A stretch of DNA of 64,000 bases from Chloranthus sessilifolius (GCA_021018995.1 CM037587.1:71443604-71507603); one strand, 5' to 3'; positions 34,022 to 45,178 are shown, counted from the stretch's first letter. The notes: a model not told the origin generated them from the sequence alone. Numbers and translations are program-made.

Positions 34022-34170
34022 CCCTCGCTCGAGCGGTCGTTAGTTATCGCTCGAGCGAGCCCAGGACGCTAAATGTTATAATTTATGGCCTCGCTCGAGC
34101 GGTTGGTAAACCTCGCTCGAGCGGTCACTTGACCTCGCTCGAGCGGTCATTATCCCTCGTTCGAGCGATC
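34022..34170. repeat. Internal cluster of six CTCGCTCGAGCG motifs upstream of the accessory ORF
   Basis: Six copies of CCTCGCTCGAGCGRTC-type sequence lie in 150 bp, outside the LTRs, between the end of the chromodomain and the TATA box of the accessory ORF. Sequence and orientation bias are the same as in the LTR clusters. The surrounding text is not LTR-like. Confidence 0.92.
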
Positions 34171-34174
34171 CAAG

Positions 34175-34388
34175 ACGTGTTCTTGTCCTCGCAAATCCAC
34201 ATCTTTACTAGTCTTAGTATTTCGAATACTATTCATGCAATTTACTTCTCTTGAAAAATTTTGTTCGGGCAAAATATTTTATTATGCTCGAATTTCAATA
34301 GCACACATATGATTCGTTTCAAGTATAAATTGATAATTTAAAACAAACATTTGCATTTCATTATTAATAAAGAAAACTAGCTAGTGTC
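34175..34388. other. Spacer after pol
   Basis: AT-rich, no ORF. On the minus strand it holds possible transcript-end signals (TTTATTAATAATG near 34360) after the integrase stop. Confidence 0.4.
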
Positions 34389-37300
34389 CTAGAACAAATT
34401 GGGGTATTGTTCCTTGACGTCAGCCTCCCGTTCCCACGTTGCTTCTTCGACCGGATGGTTCTTCCATCGGACAAACACTAAGGGAATAACCTTTGTTCGC
34501 AACACTTGTTCCTTTCGATCCAAAATTTCCACCGGCTCTTCAATCATGGTCATATCTTCATGCATCTCGAACGATTGGCCGCTCAGAACGTGTTCAGGGT
34601 CATTGAGGTACTTCCTGAGCATAGACACGTGGAATACATTGTGTACCTGATCAAACAATGGTGGTAATCCGACGCGGTAGGCTACTTCTCCTACTCGACC
34701 CAAAACTTCAAACGGTCCAAGGTAGCGAGGACTCAGCTTGCCTCTCTTTTCGAATCTCATCACGCCTTTCATAGGCGACACCTTCACTAAAACATGTTCT
34801 CCCACCTTAAAGTCCACGCTCGTTAAGCGATGTCGGTAGCTTTACATGCACTTGCTGAGCCGCCTTTAGTCTTTCCCTGATCATGCGGACAATAGCCGCG
34901 TTATCTTCAAGTAGCTCGGGTCCCAAAACAAATTTCTCGCCAATTTCCTCCCAATTGATTGGCGATTTGCATCGTCTTTCGTACAAGGCTTCATACGGCG
35001 CCATTCCGATGCTCGTCTGAAAACTATTATTATATGCGAACTCAATCAATGGTAGGTGTTGGTCCCACGATCCTTGTAATTCTAACATACATGCCCTAAG
35101 CATGTCTTCAATGACTTGATTGACCCTTTCAGTCTGTCCGTCGGTTTGTGGGTGGAACGCTGTACTAAAATCTAGTCTTGTTCCCATTCCCTCTTGAAAT
35201 TTCTTCCAAAACTTTGATGTATATAATGGGTCCCGGTCTGAAACAATGCTACTCGGAATCCCATGTAAACGGACGATCTCCTTCATATAGAGCTCTGCCA
35301 GTCTTTCTGCCGTGTACATTGTGTTGTAAGGCAAGAAGTGCGCTGACTTAGTCGATCGACTACTACCCAAACGGCATTATACTTCTTTGCAGTTCGCGGT
35401 AGACCGACTATGAAATCCATGGAGATAGATTCCCACTTCCACTCCGGTATGGGTAGAGGCTGTAATAGGCCTGCGGGGTGTCTGTGATCTATCTTCACTT
35501 GTTGGCACGTCAAACATCGTGACACGTACTTTGCTACATCTTGTTTCAAGCCTCTCCACCAGTAATTCTTTTTCAAATCTTGATACATCTTTGTGCTTCT
35601 CGGGTGGATAGCATAGCTTGACTTGCGAGATTCATCAAGAATTGTTCGTCGCAGATCGGCATTGTCTTGGATGCAAAGTCGGCCCTTGAACACTAAGGAA
35701 CCATCCTCCTTGATTGAAAACTCAGATGTATTACCTTCAGTCACATCTTGACGCATCTTGGTTAGAATTGGATCTTTCATCTGTAGTACTCGTATGTGTT
35801 CGAATATCACTGGTTTCACTGATATGTTGGCTAAGAAGGCTCCTGTGGCTTGTGGCTGTATGTCTGCACCACATAGTGCTAGATCCTCCAACAGTTTCCA
35901 TCGATGTATACCCGAAATTAGACTGGCCAACTGAGCTCAACTTTTCCGACTCAAGGCATCGGCCACTACGTTAGCTTTGCCTGGATGGTACTGTATGGAA
36001 CAGTCGTAGTCTTTGAGGAATTCCATCCATCTACGATGCCTCATATTTAATTCCTTCTGTGTAAACAGATATCTGAGGCTCTTATGGTCAGTGAAAATTT
36101 TAAACGTTTCTCCGTATAAATAATGTCGCCATATCTTTAATGCAAATATGACCGCTGCTAGTTTCAGATCATGTGTTGGGTAGTTCTTTTCGTGCTCTTT
36201 CAACTGTCTTGACCCGTAAGCTATTACATTTTTATATTGATTTAGCACACAACCCAACCCATTATATGAAGCATCACTGTAGACCGTGAATCCTCCACTA
36301 CCTGATGGAATGGCCAACACTGGAGCTGAGGTGAGTCTCTTCTTGCGTTCTTGAAAACTCTTCTCACACGCTTCACTCCACTCAAATCTCGAATCCTTTC
36401 TTGTAAGCCTCATAAGAGGTTCCGATATCTTTGAAAACCCCTCAACGAAACGTTGATAATAACCTGCCAGTCCAAGGAAACTTTGGACATCTGTCACGGT
36501 CTTTGGTTGCTCCCAATTCACTACCGCCTCGATCTTAGTGAAATCTACAGTGACACCATGCTTTGAGACGACATGTCCCAAAAAGCTAACCTCTTCTAGC
36601 CAGAACTCACATTTGCTGAGCTTAGCGTACAATTGGAGTTCACGCAAGGTTTGTAGAGTGACTCGTAAGTGTTCTTCATGCTCCGTCTTCGATTTTGAGT
36701 AAATCAGGATGTCATCAACAAACACGACAACGCAGGAGTCTAGGTGTGGTTTAAACACCCGATTCATTAAGTCCATGAACGACGCCGGTGTGTTCGTCAA
36801 TCCAAATGGCATCACCAGAAATTCATAGTGTCCATACCGTGTTCTAAATGCCGTTTTCTGAATATCCTCAGCCTTGACCCTTAACTGATGGTATCCAGAT
36901 CTCAGATCGATCTTGGAAAAATGTTTCGCTCCTTGTAACTGATCGAACAAGTCATCTATTCTTGACAACGAATATCGATTCTTCACAGTGACTTTGTTCA
37001 ATTGACGGTAGTCAATGCACAACCGCATCGACCCATCTTTCTTTTTCACAAATAGAACTGGTGCTCTCCATGGAGACACGCTTGGTCTTATGAATCCTTT
37101 GTCCATGAGCTCTTGCAGTTGTTCTTTCAACTCTTTCAACTCTGCAGGGGCCATCTTGTAAGGTGCCTTTGAAACAGGTTCCATTCCTGGTGCTAAGTCG
37201 ATAGCAAATTCCACTTCTCTTTCTGGGGGTAATCCCGGCAATTCTTCTGGAAATACGTCTGGGAATTCTCGCACTACTGCTATCTCAGAGATAATATTCT

Positions 37301-37788
37301 TTTCTTCTTTATCTTCTTTCAGGAATGTCAAATAACGACTACACCCCTTTCTGATTAAACGTTCTACTCTGACTGCAGATATGAGTGGTACCTGTGTCGA
37401 TCTCTCTCCTCGAAATCGAAACGATCTCCTCGTGTTAGGACGGAAAATAACAACCTTATCCTTGCAATCCACGGTTGCGCAATGATGAGACAGCCAATCC
37501 ATGCCAAGAATCACGCCGAATCCTTGCATGTCCAACAATATTAAATTTGCGTCTAGTTCGTAGACAACGTGATCCCGAATGCTTACTACTACCGATTTGC
37601 AGACTAACTCTGTGTCCACTAATTCTCCTATTGGGATGGACACTGATAACACAAAGTCCAGTGTCTCCGGAATAATCTTCATCTTCTTTGCAAATCTAGG
37701 GGTGTGAAAGAGTGGGTAGACCCTGGGTCTATCAACACTCGTGCGTCATGTGCTACATAGCACCCTTTTTCATAGATTTGTAACGTAC
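34389..37788 (-). pseudogene. Chromovirus pol: protease, RT, RNase H, integrase, chromodomain (broken)
   Basis: The protease begins after the intron ([10 protein letters not shown]), has a one-base frame break near 37690, and continues [11 protein letters not shown]. The 581-aa piece 35937-37682 holds RT ([32 protein letters not shown], catalytic [10 protein letters not shown] near residues 316-325) and RNase H ([30 protein letters not shown]). A single TGA at 35937 separates the integrase. That has a CxxC zinc end (CLTCQQVK) with the first zinc His replaced by Arg (ESRKSSYAIHP), then the D-D-E residues in SMDFIVGLP, VSDRDPLY and FHPQTDGQTERVNQ. Frame breaks lie near 35340 and 34810. The end (VFVRWKNHPVEEATWERE) is a chromodomain, which targets integration to chromatin. 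RT itself looks intact. Confidence 0.9.
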
Positions 37789-37935
37789 CTATAACACATA
37801 CATATACGTACTTAGCATATACTTATTTAAAATTTCTAACGCATAACCACGGTTCTCTACACAGTCCTAATGAATGCACATTCTCTATATAAAAAGGTAT
37901 AACAACGGAAGTTCTTTATTTAAAGGAAATCTCAC
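37789..37935 (-). other. Probable 147-nt spliceosomal intron between gag and protease
   Basis: On the minus strand the donor is CCAAG|GTGAGATTT and the acceptor GTGTTATAG|GTACG, with a branch-like ATGCTAAG 22-31 nt upstream of the acceptor. Joining the sides makes a continuous frame (..HDIIQ-G-TLQIYEKG..) that leads into the protease active site [10 protein letters not shown]. Read through without splicing, the frame meets TAA eight codons after the junction. The intron is AT-rich. Splicing could set the Gag to Gag-Pol ratio. This is read from sequence only. Confidence 0.7.
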
Positions 37936-39360
37936 CTTGGATGATGTCGTGTACACTCCCTGCTTCCTGTGCGGTAACTGCATAGGCTTTCCCTTGAACA
38001 ACTGGCTTTCGTGATTGAATAGGTCATGGCGTGAAAGCCGGGGCCATCTTCTCCTTGATTGCCTCAGGGCAATCTCTAATCACGTGGCCTATCTTGTCGC
38101 GTTTGAAACAGCCTCACATTCCTTGCCTACAATCTGCCATTTTGTGGGACTTGCCACACTTGCACAAGTCTCCCTCGGCGTTAAAGTAGTAGCTCTCGAA
38201 AAACCTTGGGTAGTTGTAGCTCTGCTGGAAATAGCAGGACCCTCATACCTCATCGGTCTTCCTGATGCTAGCAACGGAAAATTTTGATGAGTAGTTTGTT
38301 GTGCGACTCTCCCATACCCTGTCTGGAACAGTTGTCTCTGATTCGGTGCTGCAAACCTCAATTTCTTATGTACCGATTCATAGCTCCCCGTCCTGCTTGG
38401 ATCTATGCTCCCCCTTCCCTGTTGTTCCCTCTGACGGTATCGGTTATTGTTTTCTTCTTCGACTACTAATGCCTTGCTCATTACCTCTCCGTAGGTCTTC
38501 AGCTGGAAGGGCGCAACCACTCCTCAGATGTCTAACCTTAAACCCTGTTGGAACCTCTTTGCTTTCATCACATCTGAAACTACATAGTCTGGAGCGAAGC
38601 GAGCCAGTCTCATGAATTCTACTCCGTACTCTCTCACGGTCATTCTTCTTTGCATTAGTTGTAAAAATTGGGTCTCCATCTGATTTCTCACAACTTCAGG
38701 AAAATATTATTTATTGAATTCTTCTACGAATTCATCCCAAGTCCAAGGCATATCTGGCGTTTCTTGTGCTCTAGTCCATGAAACGGATTTCCACCAAGGT
38801 CCAGCCTCCCCATCTAGCATATATGCCGCCCAACGGACGCTCTCGTCCTCTGTGCATGTGAGTACGCTAAACACTTTTTCCATTTCACCCAGCCAGTTTT
38901 CGGCCGCCATTGTGTCTGCTTGTCCTGAAAAGTTAGGAGGTCTCATCCTTCTGAACTCGGTAAATGCCGAAGCCACTGGTGGTGTAGGTCCTACTGGAGG
39001 TGTAGGTGTCCGCTAGGTTCGGTCTGCGTAGCCGCCAAGGATGTCTTTTCGTGCCATGGCAGCTGCCATTGTCTCCATTGTGTACATCATCCTCTGACGC
39101 TCCTCTCTTTCTTCATTTCTATCCCTCACTCTATCTTGTTCCCTCTGATTTCGATCCTGACGATCTCGATCCTGATCTTCTGCTTGATTTTGGTTTTCCC
39201 CCTGGCCACTTCCCTTGGGAATCTCCCTGTTTCCTAATGGCACTCTGTTTGTAGGCGAGACGAAACCATCTCTACTGCGTAAATTCCTATCATGATCACC
39301 CCTGAGTCGGCCTCTTCCTTTAGGAAACATAACGGTCTGCATGAGAAACCACGGTTTCAT
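37936..39360 (-). pseudogene. Chromovirus gag (broken), with two zinc knuckles
   Basis: The N-terminal part (39013-39360) is charged and Arg/Glu/Asp-rich. The next piece (38707-38976) has FRRMRPPNFSGQADTMAAENWL, EMEKVFSVL and AAYMLDGEAGPWW, the plant Ty3 gag core. Downstream, after frame breaks near 38705, 38520 and 38180, the minus strand gives CGKSHKMADC and CFKRDKIGHVIRDC. The latter is a CCHC zinc knuckle whose second Cys has become Arg. It then runs VVQGKAYAVTAQEAGSVHD to the splice donor at 37935/37936. Stops include a TGA near 38030 and one near 38110. Gag forms the particle and binds the RNA genome. Confidence 0.8.
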
Positions 39361-39410
39361 TAGTAGAAGTCCCTATATTCTGACGAGATGATAGTCAGAA
39401 CTAAAAAGAA

Positions 39411-39424
39411 ACGCTTTGATACCA
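39411..39424 (-). other. Primer-binding site, initiator tRNA-Met type
   Basis: The minus strand reads TGGTATCAAAGCGT two bases inside the 5' LTR end, matching the TGGTATCAGAGC form complementary to initiator tRNA-Met with one mismatch in the first 12. This also fixes the element's orientation. Confidence 0.85.
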
Positions 39425-39426
39425 AC

Positions 39427-41661
39427 TGTGATAGCCCGAATTTCGACGTTTCAAAATTCGTGCCATCAGCACGACTCTCAAGGCCGTGCCCTCGAAACCT
39501 TTAAAGTATATTTGGTATAAGCAAGCCCAAAATTTTACTCTAACGAATTCTCATATAAAAGAATATAGTTATGGTCCTTAAAGGCAGCCCTTGTCCCATG
39601 CCAATTCATGGGCATAAGAACTTACCCCAAGCCGTTATATGAATGTGCAACCCAAAAGTTTTATCAAAAGCATACCATATTTAATTACATTCAATAAAGA
39701 GGCTTGATATACCAAGCCGTGCCTAACACTCTCAACTCACTCTCAAAGTACGCAATGGGTCTCCTAAAAGAATTCCTCAGGAGGAGGCTCTGATTCCTCA
39801 GTGGGTATATAGTCTGAATCCCCTAGATCAAAGTCTCCAGAAGTCCTTGCTACCGCTAGTCCTGAACCTGCGACATATAGTCTAAGGGGGGTGAGCTACA
39901 TCCTAGCTCAATAGGGAAACAAAGTGAAGATATAGATTAAATCTCGCATATATGTTAGTAGTTTTGAAAGCACAATTTACTAGGTATCACTTTTAAGCAG
40001 AACAATTGATATAACTGAAATAACTAAAATGCATACAGCTGATTTCCTTTCATAGTGTGGTTTGTTCTCATCTTACTGGTTTAGTTATGAATTCGGCCTA
40101 ATCACTTAAACCTTTAACTTAAGTAATCCCCGAGCAATATAGCATCGAGCCCCGATGGAATACCCACCATCATCGTCTACTAGACAATTGTTACATGTAT
40201 TCCCTGGGAATACTGCCCAAGCCCCTTTCTCATAAGTGGCGGGGTCTATAGTTAAATCTACATCCCTGGGATGTGCTATAAGTATACGGATTGGCCGCCG
40301 TACCGGTCATGGATATCCTGCAGCGTCAGTCATGGGTATCCCGCCACGTCGGTGGGGTATTCTAATCAAACCTCAAATAACAAAATATCGATGTGCTTTA
40401 CATATAGTTATTCACCGTGACTTGTGCTAATTTTTAGTACATTAGGCCTTATCATTATGCTTTAGTTTTATTGTTTGTTTCCAACCGTATCCCTGGGATA
40501 TTACAGATATGATACATCTTCTAGATGCCCTCATTATAATATTCCGTCCCCTGGGGACTTCATGATCTCGCCTTGAAACTTACGCACACACCCCTTTTGA
40601 TTTAATCATACGATGCTCATCATTTAATAGAATTACACTGCATATATGAGTGGACGAAATAAAATAAATGTTTCAAGAATATTCCCTACCTCGACGAATT
40701 TCAAAGCACGCTTCTCGTAGAGGTTTACACTTCACGATCCTACGCCAAACCTACATTTCATGTATTTAGAATATGCTTAGAAAGGTTACAAGAATAATTG
40801 GAGCGCATAGCCTCCAGGTTTCTGCACCAATAATTTCAAGAACTGTGTGGTGCCTCGCGCGAGCGAGCACAATTTCCCGCTCGAGCGGTCACTAGACCTC
40901 GCTCGAGCGGTTAAATCGAGCCGCCTGAAGCTTTACTGGGGACCTCGCTTGAGCGGTCACTTGACCTCGCTCGAGCTGTTAAATCGAGGTCGCTCGAGCG
41001 GTTAAATCAAGCCGCCTGAAACTTTACTGGGGACCTCGCTCGAGCAAGCTTCCCTTTTGTTTTGGGGACCGCTCGAGCGATCCCAGAGCTATATTTTTAT
41101 AGTTTGTCCTCGCTCGAGCAAGCCCTTTTGGCCGCTCGAGCGAGGAGCGATATATTTTTACTCCTCGATCTGCTCGAGAAAGCTATTTCTCCCCTCATTC
41201 AGCCTTTAGCATCAAACAAAACATTCAACCAACATTCTACCTATTATTTAAAATATGCCTAAGCATCTATCATGCCTTTAACATACCTCTAACGATGAGT
41301 CTCGCGCAAGTTCGATCCACGATTCGAAATTCTACTAGGCTAAAAGGTCTCCAAGGTTCCTCCTCCAGCCTTTGCTCCAGCTCTTCCACCGATTTAAGTC
41401 CCAACGAAACCCTAGTTCTTTACTAGGCTCTTCTTTTCTTTCTCTCTATTTCTCCTTTTCTCTATTTATGTTAGAATAGAGTTACGTAAGGGGCTCTTCT
41501 CTCCTCTCTCTTTCACTTATATACTTATAAGTTAGGGAAATGCTAGTGTGTTTCCCACATACACACATAGTGTCTACGATTCGTTTTGGTTTCCTTGTGA
41601 AACACATATACATGTGTATGGTGCATGACGTGCACGTTTCCCAAAATCTAGGGTTGTGACA
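39427..41661 (-). mobile_element. 5' LTR of the chromovirus
   Basis: Plus-strand ends TGTGATAGCCC and GGTTGTGACA. It is colinear with 29893-32149 over its full length, including the motif cluster (40852-41180). GAGAC follows at 41662. The primer site lies directly on its inner side. Confidence 0.9.
40852..41180. repeat. Cluster of CTCGCTCGAGCGAG palindromes (5' LTR)
   Basis: The same arrangement as at 31311-31645, including the duplicated GCTTTACTGGGGACC block. Several copies have lost a CpG (GCTTGAGCGG, CTCGAGCAAGC), as expected for methylation-driven decay. Confidence 0.95.
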
Positions 41662-41666
41662 GAGAC

Positions 41667-43499
41667 CAAAAATAAGGATAATAAACCTAAAATAAAATAA
41701 AAACAAACACTGCAAAACAAAATATATAAACAATGAAAAATAAAATCAAACAAAATTACACAAAATAAAATCAAAATCACACAAAATACAACAAAAATCA
41801 CACAAATTATAAATAATAAAATCCAAAAGTGAAAAATGCCCCCCATCGTCCCATCGCGACCAAACCAACAACCCCGATACCCGCCACTCGCTCCGCTACC
41901 GTAAAATAAACCGATAAAATAAAATCATCATTCATAGTCTCATCACAAAGTCAGGACACCTCCCGGTGCCCTATCACGATCGGAACCTTGAAAAATAAAA
42001 TAAATAATAATAAACAATAATAAAAGTCCCATCGTGATACAAAAAAGAAATAATCCGAACGATGACAAAGCCGCCACAAGACAAACCATTCCCTCACTAC
42101 CCCACGAATATTGTCCCACCGTGATTGGAATCACCCCCTTGTCCCATCACGTGGTCTCACACACCGACTAGAGAGAAGGTCCCCCGCTGTCCCATTGCAC
42201 CTTTGCAATAACATGTCCTATCGTGACAGAATGCCCACATAACCAACGTTGTCCCAACACCCAAGCTCGCTAGCGCAAATCAGTCACACCTTCTTGCCCC
42301 ATCATCACGCCAAAACCCTACCACACCATCAACACAAAAGAAAAATAGGTCCCATCGCATGACCCGAGATCTGCTAAAGGAAGAAATGAACCATCATTGT
42401 CCCATCACGATATCGAGAAGCCATCACAACCTGCCACAGCGAGCAACCAAAAGAGGAACTTAACCAATGTCCCATCGTGAAAAGCAAGCCCGGACCCTTA
42501 GAAGGTCCCCATCACACCAACAATCATCAGGCCCTGCCACTACAGAAATGAAAAATAGAATTGCCTCTCTAATGTCCCATCGCGCCCATCAAATATCAAG
42601 TCTCGTTGCGAGTCTCTCATCATACACTGCGACGTCCCATCGTGAGACAAATCAGGTAAGCATCACCCCCTCCGCTCGATATTCTCTATAAAATATAGTT
42701 AGCTAATATTAAGTGAAATGTTTTTAAAACCCGTCTCTTCCAATTTGCGAATCACTGTAGTCCTCCTATAAGAGACAATCATCAGTATCAGCGAGAAGGT
42801 TAGACGAAGCATCCAGCATACCAAGCATTGTCTTGAAAACCAAACAAAGGTTGAGTTTATAAATCTCGTACCGATGGATCTACTCAGCGACGTCTCGGAG
42901 GCAATGTTTTCTGTTGTTTTACCACCGAATTGATCTTAAGTTAAAAACTCGAATTTCCAAAACCCCTATCTATCAAACTTTCACCTCTCATCACCCCAAT
43001 CTGTTCCTTCCCCTAGGAAACCAAACGCTAAGTATATTCAATTCTAAGAAATCACAAATGTCCACTAGAAAGGGACCCCTGACGCGTCGCTGGTCTGAGC
43101 AATGATGCGCCCGGTCTGACATGACTTGTAAAAATCTTCGCTATCAAATTATATCACACTATCTGGTCACTTGGCCTTATCTCTGGATATTCGTATGACA
43201 CCCCTCGATACCTCAATTACGCCAATTTCCCTTCGTTTGACTGTCACTTGCAGCAGGTTGCGACATGCGACGGGATGCCACTTACACCCACGAATGAGGA
43301 TATACCTCTCGACAGCTACCACTGGCCCCCCGAATGTTCCTCCTTAACTTGTGCTAATAGATAAGAAAGCCAAGCACTTTCTGTTAGCTCCCCAATTCAC
43401 ACTTGTGATTTTCAAAGAAATGAGAAGGCACCTCGGAAGAGGGGTGGCTACTTCTTCAATGCATTCTTATTTCATAAGAACGCGTCGAAGAGGGGCATC
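41667..43499 (+). mobile_element. 3' noncoding end and polypurine tract of a TGTAGACAC-type element
   Basis: The stretch ends TCGAAGAGGGGCATC (about 43485-43499), a purine-rich tract directly before TGCAGACACCCC, the LTR start. That fits Tat/Ogre-type elements, whose LTRs start TGTAGACACC. No pol domain is recognisable. A motif cluster fills 41846-42640. The left edge is cut by the chromovirus insertion at 41662-41666, so its continuation should be sought left of 29888. Confidence 0.5.
41846..42640. repeat. Cluster of about 15 TGTCCCATCGTGA motifs
   Basis: Variants of TGTCCCATCGYGA recur with irregular spacing of 20 to 80 bp (for example at about 41849, 42029, 42113, 42213, 42472, 42573 and 42637). 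Unlike the other clusters the motif is not a perfect palindrome, although ATCGCGA/TCGTGA half-symmetry is visible. No coding frame runs through it. Confidence 0.8.
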
Positions 43500-43689
43500 T
43501 GCAGACACCCCAATTTTAGCCTCTTGAAATATACAAACCTGTTCGATCAATCTTTGACCTTGCCCACAATCTCTAAAAAAGGACTTACCTTCTCCGAAGA
43601 CCTTAAAAATACGAGGACAATATACTAGATGCATGGTGTATAGTCAAGGTATGGGCTGAAAAACATTAACCCAGAAACTCAGACCCATC

Positions 43690-44155
43690 AAGGCCCGGAA
43701 GTCCTTGAATTACGCGCACGTAACTATGCGCTTAATTCAATTTCACATAGAATTAGTTGCGCGCAATTAGTCCCACTTGAACTAGGCACAGACTTTCGTG
43801 CACCGTCGGAAGTTCTTGATTCCACGTATACACTCTTGTGCGAAACTGATTCCACGTGTGGGACCACACGCGGAATCAGTCCGGACACGGACTGGGATTC
43901 TACTTCCCAAGACCGCCCAAACTCCCCAATCTCGCGCATACCACCCCGCACGGAATTAGATTCCACGCATAGTCATATGCGCAGAATTAGTTCCAAGGCA
44001 TACTGAAACTAGGACACCTGCCCAGACGGTCACTCCAGAGTTAGTGATCGACTCAAAGTGAAGTGAGTGCTTTACACGACGCGTAAGATTTAGTTGAGCG
44101 CCTCCGGGCATGCACGCAATCCACCTATTGCACACATGGCCCCACACGCGGAATT
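43690..44155. repeat. Cluster of AATTNCGCGC interrupted palindromes
   Basis: Pairs such as AATTACGCGCACGTAACTATGCGCTTAATT and GTTGCGCGCAATTAG repeat with decay. The right-hand copies read ATTCCACGC..GCGGAAT. Typical units are two inverted 10-bp arms around a spacer of about 9-10 bp. The cluster ends directly before the TATA box at 44167. Confidence 0.8.
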
Positions 44156-44166
44156 AGCCTGATACC

Positions 44167-44174
44167 TATAAAAG
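44167..44174 (+). promoter_or_regulatory. LTR TATA box
   Basis: TATAAAAG, identical to the box at 507-514. It is followed by a CT-rich leader with TCTCTCCTATCTTGAGC. It stands about 12 bp after the last inverted-arm motif of the cluster. Confidence 0.65.
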
Positions 44175-44309
44175 ACCCCCCTACCACGCCCAAAAATATA
44201 ATTTCAATAGCAATCTCTCCTATCTTGAGCTCAAGCATCTCCCAAGCTCGAGCTTTTTTCTCTCTGCGGCACCGGAAGGGGGAAGAAGCACTTAACTTCA
44301 GATAATATC

Positions 44310-44710
44310 TTTCTAGTTCTTAGTTTTTAAATCTCTAATTATTAGTTTTCAATCCTTTAGTTCTAGTTCCTAATTTCATGTTCTTAAATTTTTAGTTCTA
44401 GATCCTAGTTTATAATTTCTGGTTCTAATTCTTAAATTTTTACTTCTAGATCTAGTTCTTAATTCTTAGTTCTAGTTCTAGTCCTTAATTCATAGTTTTA
44501 GTTCTAGTTCTAAATTCTTAGTTCTTGAGTCCTTAGTTCTTAATTCTTAGTTTTAGTTATAGTTCTTAATTTTAGTTCCAGTTCTTAAATTCAATTCTAA
44601 TCCTTAGTTTTTCGACTTTAGTCCTTAGTTCTTAGACCTAATCTTAGTCCCCAATCCCTAAATTCTTAATTTTTAATCCTTACATTCTTAATCGTCAGTT
44701 TAAATTCGGT
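44310..44710. repeat. Degenerate TTCTTAGTTCTAG repeats in the LTR leader
   Basis: Hexamer-like variants of TTAGTT and CTAGTT repeat for 400 bp. The reverse complement (AACTAGAACTAAGAA) fills 45245-45500 in the opposite LTR copy. It is T-rich on the transcribed strand. Confidence 0.85.
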
Positions 44711-44777
44711 ATTTAAATCTCTAATACTTACAAAATACTACTTAGCCAACTGATTTTCCCAAGGGAGCTTATGGAGG

Positions 44778-45178
44778 TGTTGGCACGCACTTTTTCTGAG
44801 TCCCTTTCAGGTCTCAGAAAGAAGCGAATATTAAATTGCTAAAATTAAAGAAGCGAATATTAAATGGAAAGTACCTAGGTGATGCGATTGCTAGTTGTAG
44901 AAATTTATCTACGCTGCAATACGTCACTAATCACGCTTTAAGAAGAGCAAGGGCTTGTAGGTTGAACTCCTTTACTGAATGTCGGCCGACCAACTTCAGT
45001 AACTTTGGGTTGCCTTTAATCCAACTAGTTTGGCCTTCTTACTTCTGTTAGGATTCTAATGAATCTAATCTCCTAATCCTACTAAAATTGACCTGGTCTC
45101 TCGATCCTACTAAGAGTCTAATTAAAAATCGATTATGGCCTGGTATGCTAAGGAGGATCAGCCCCATTCTCGAGTACC
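44778..45178 (+). mobile_element. Short internal segment B following the LTR
   Basis: It begins TGTTGGCACGCACTTTTTC and ends ATGCTAAGGAGGATCAGCCCC..GTACCC. The same segment occurs in reverse complement at 47122-47712, there placed directly before the LTR start. It is therefore best explained as internal sequence between two LTRs of a short, noncoding element. The ORF at 44836-45051 has no recognisable domain. Confidence 0.5.

Larger units (their letters stand above)
29893..41661 (-). mobile_element. Complete chromovirus (Tekay/Del-like Ty3/Gypsy), minus orientation, mutated
   Basis: Two LTRs of 2257 and 2235 bp flank a 7.3 kb interior. GAGAC occurs at both outer edges (29888-29892 and 41662-41666) as a perfect target-site duplication. 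On the minus strand the order is LTR, primer site, gag, probable 147-nt intron, protease-RT-RNase H-integrase-chromodomain, accessory ORF, LTR. The chromodomain and the order protease-RT-RH-IN place it among chromoviruses. The LTRs are clearly alike with scattered differences, many of them transitions at CpG, so the insertion is moderately young. Stops and frameshifts in gag and pol mean this copy is not autonomous. Confidence 0.9.
43500..44777 (+). mobile_element. LTR of a Tat/Ogre-like element (TGCAGACACC start)
   Basis: It begins TGCAGACACCCCAATTTTAG after a polypurine tract. The block order matches, in reverse complement, 47121 down to 45179: CTTTGACC..ATCTC, TCTTC.GA.GACCTT, TATAC.., an AATTNCGCGC motif cluster, GGCACCGG..GAAGCACT, a TTAGTTCTTAG-rich stretch, and CCAAGGGAGCTTATGGAGG. 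A TATA box is at 44167. The 3' boundary is approximate. Confidence 0.65.

Noticed and set aside
37475-37675. Plus-strand ORF within pol
   Set aside because: It is antisense to the protease region of the chromovirus and has no domain.
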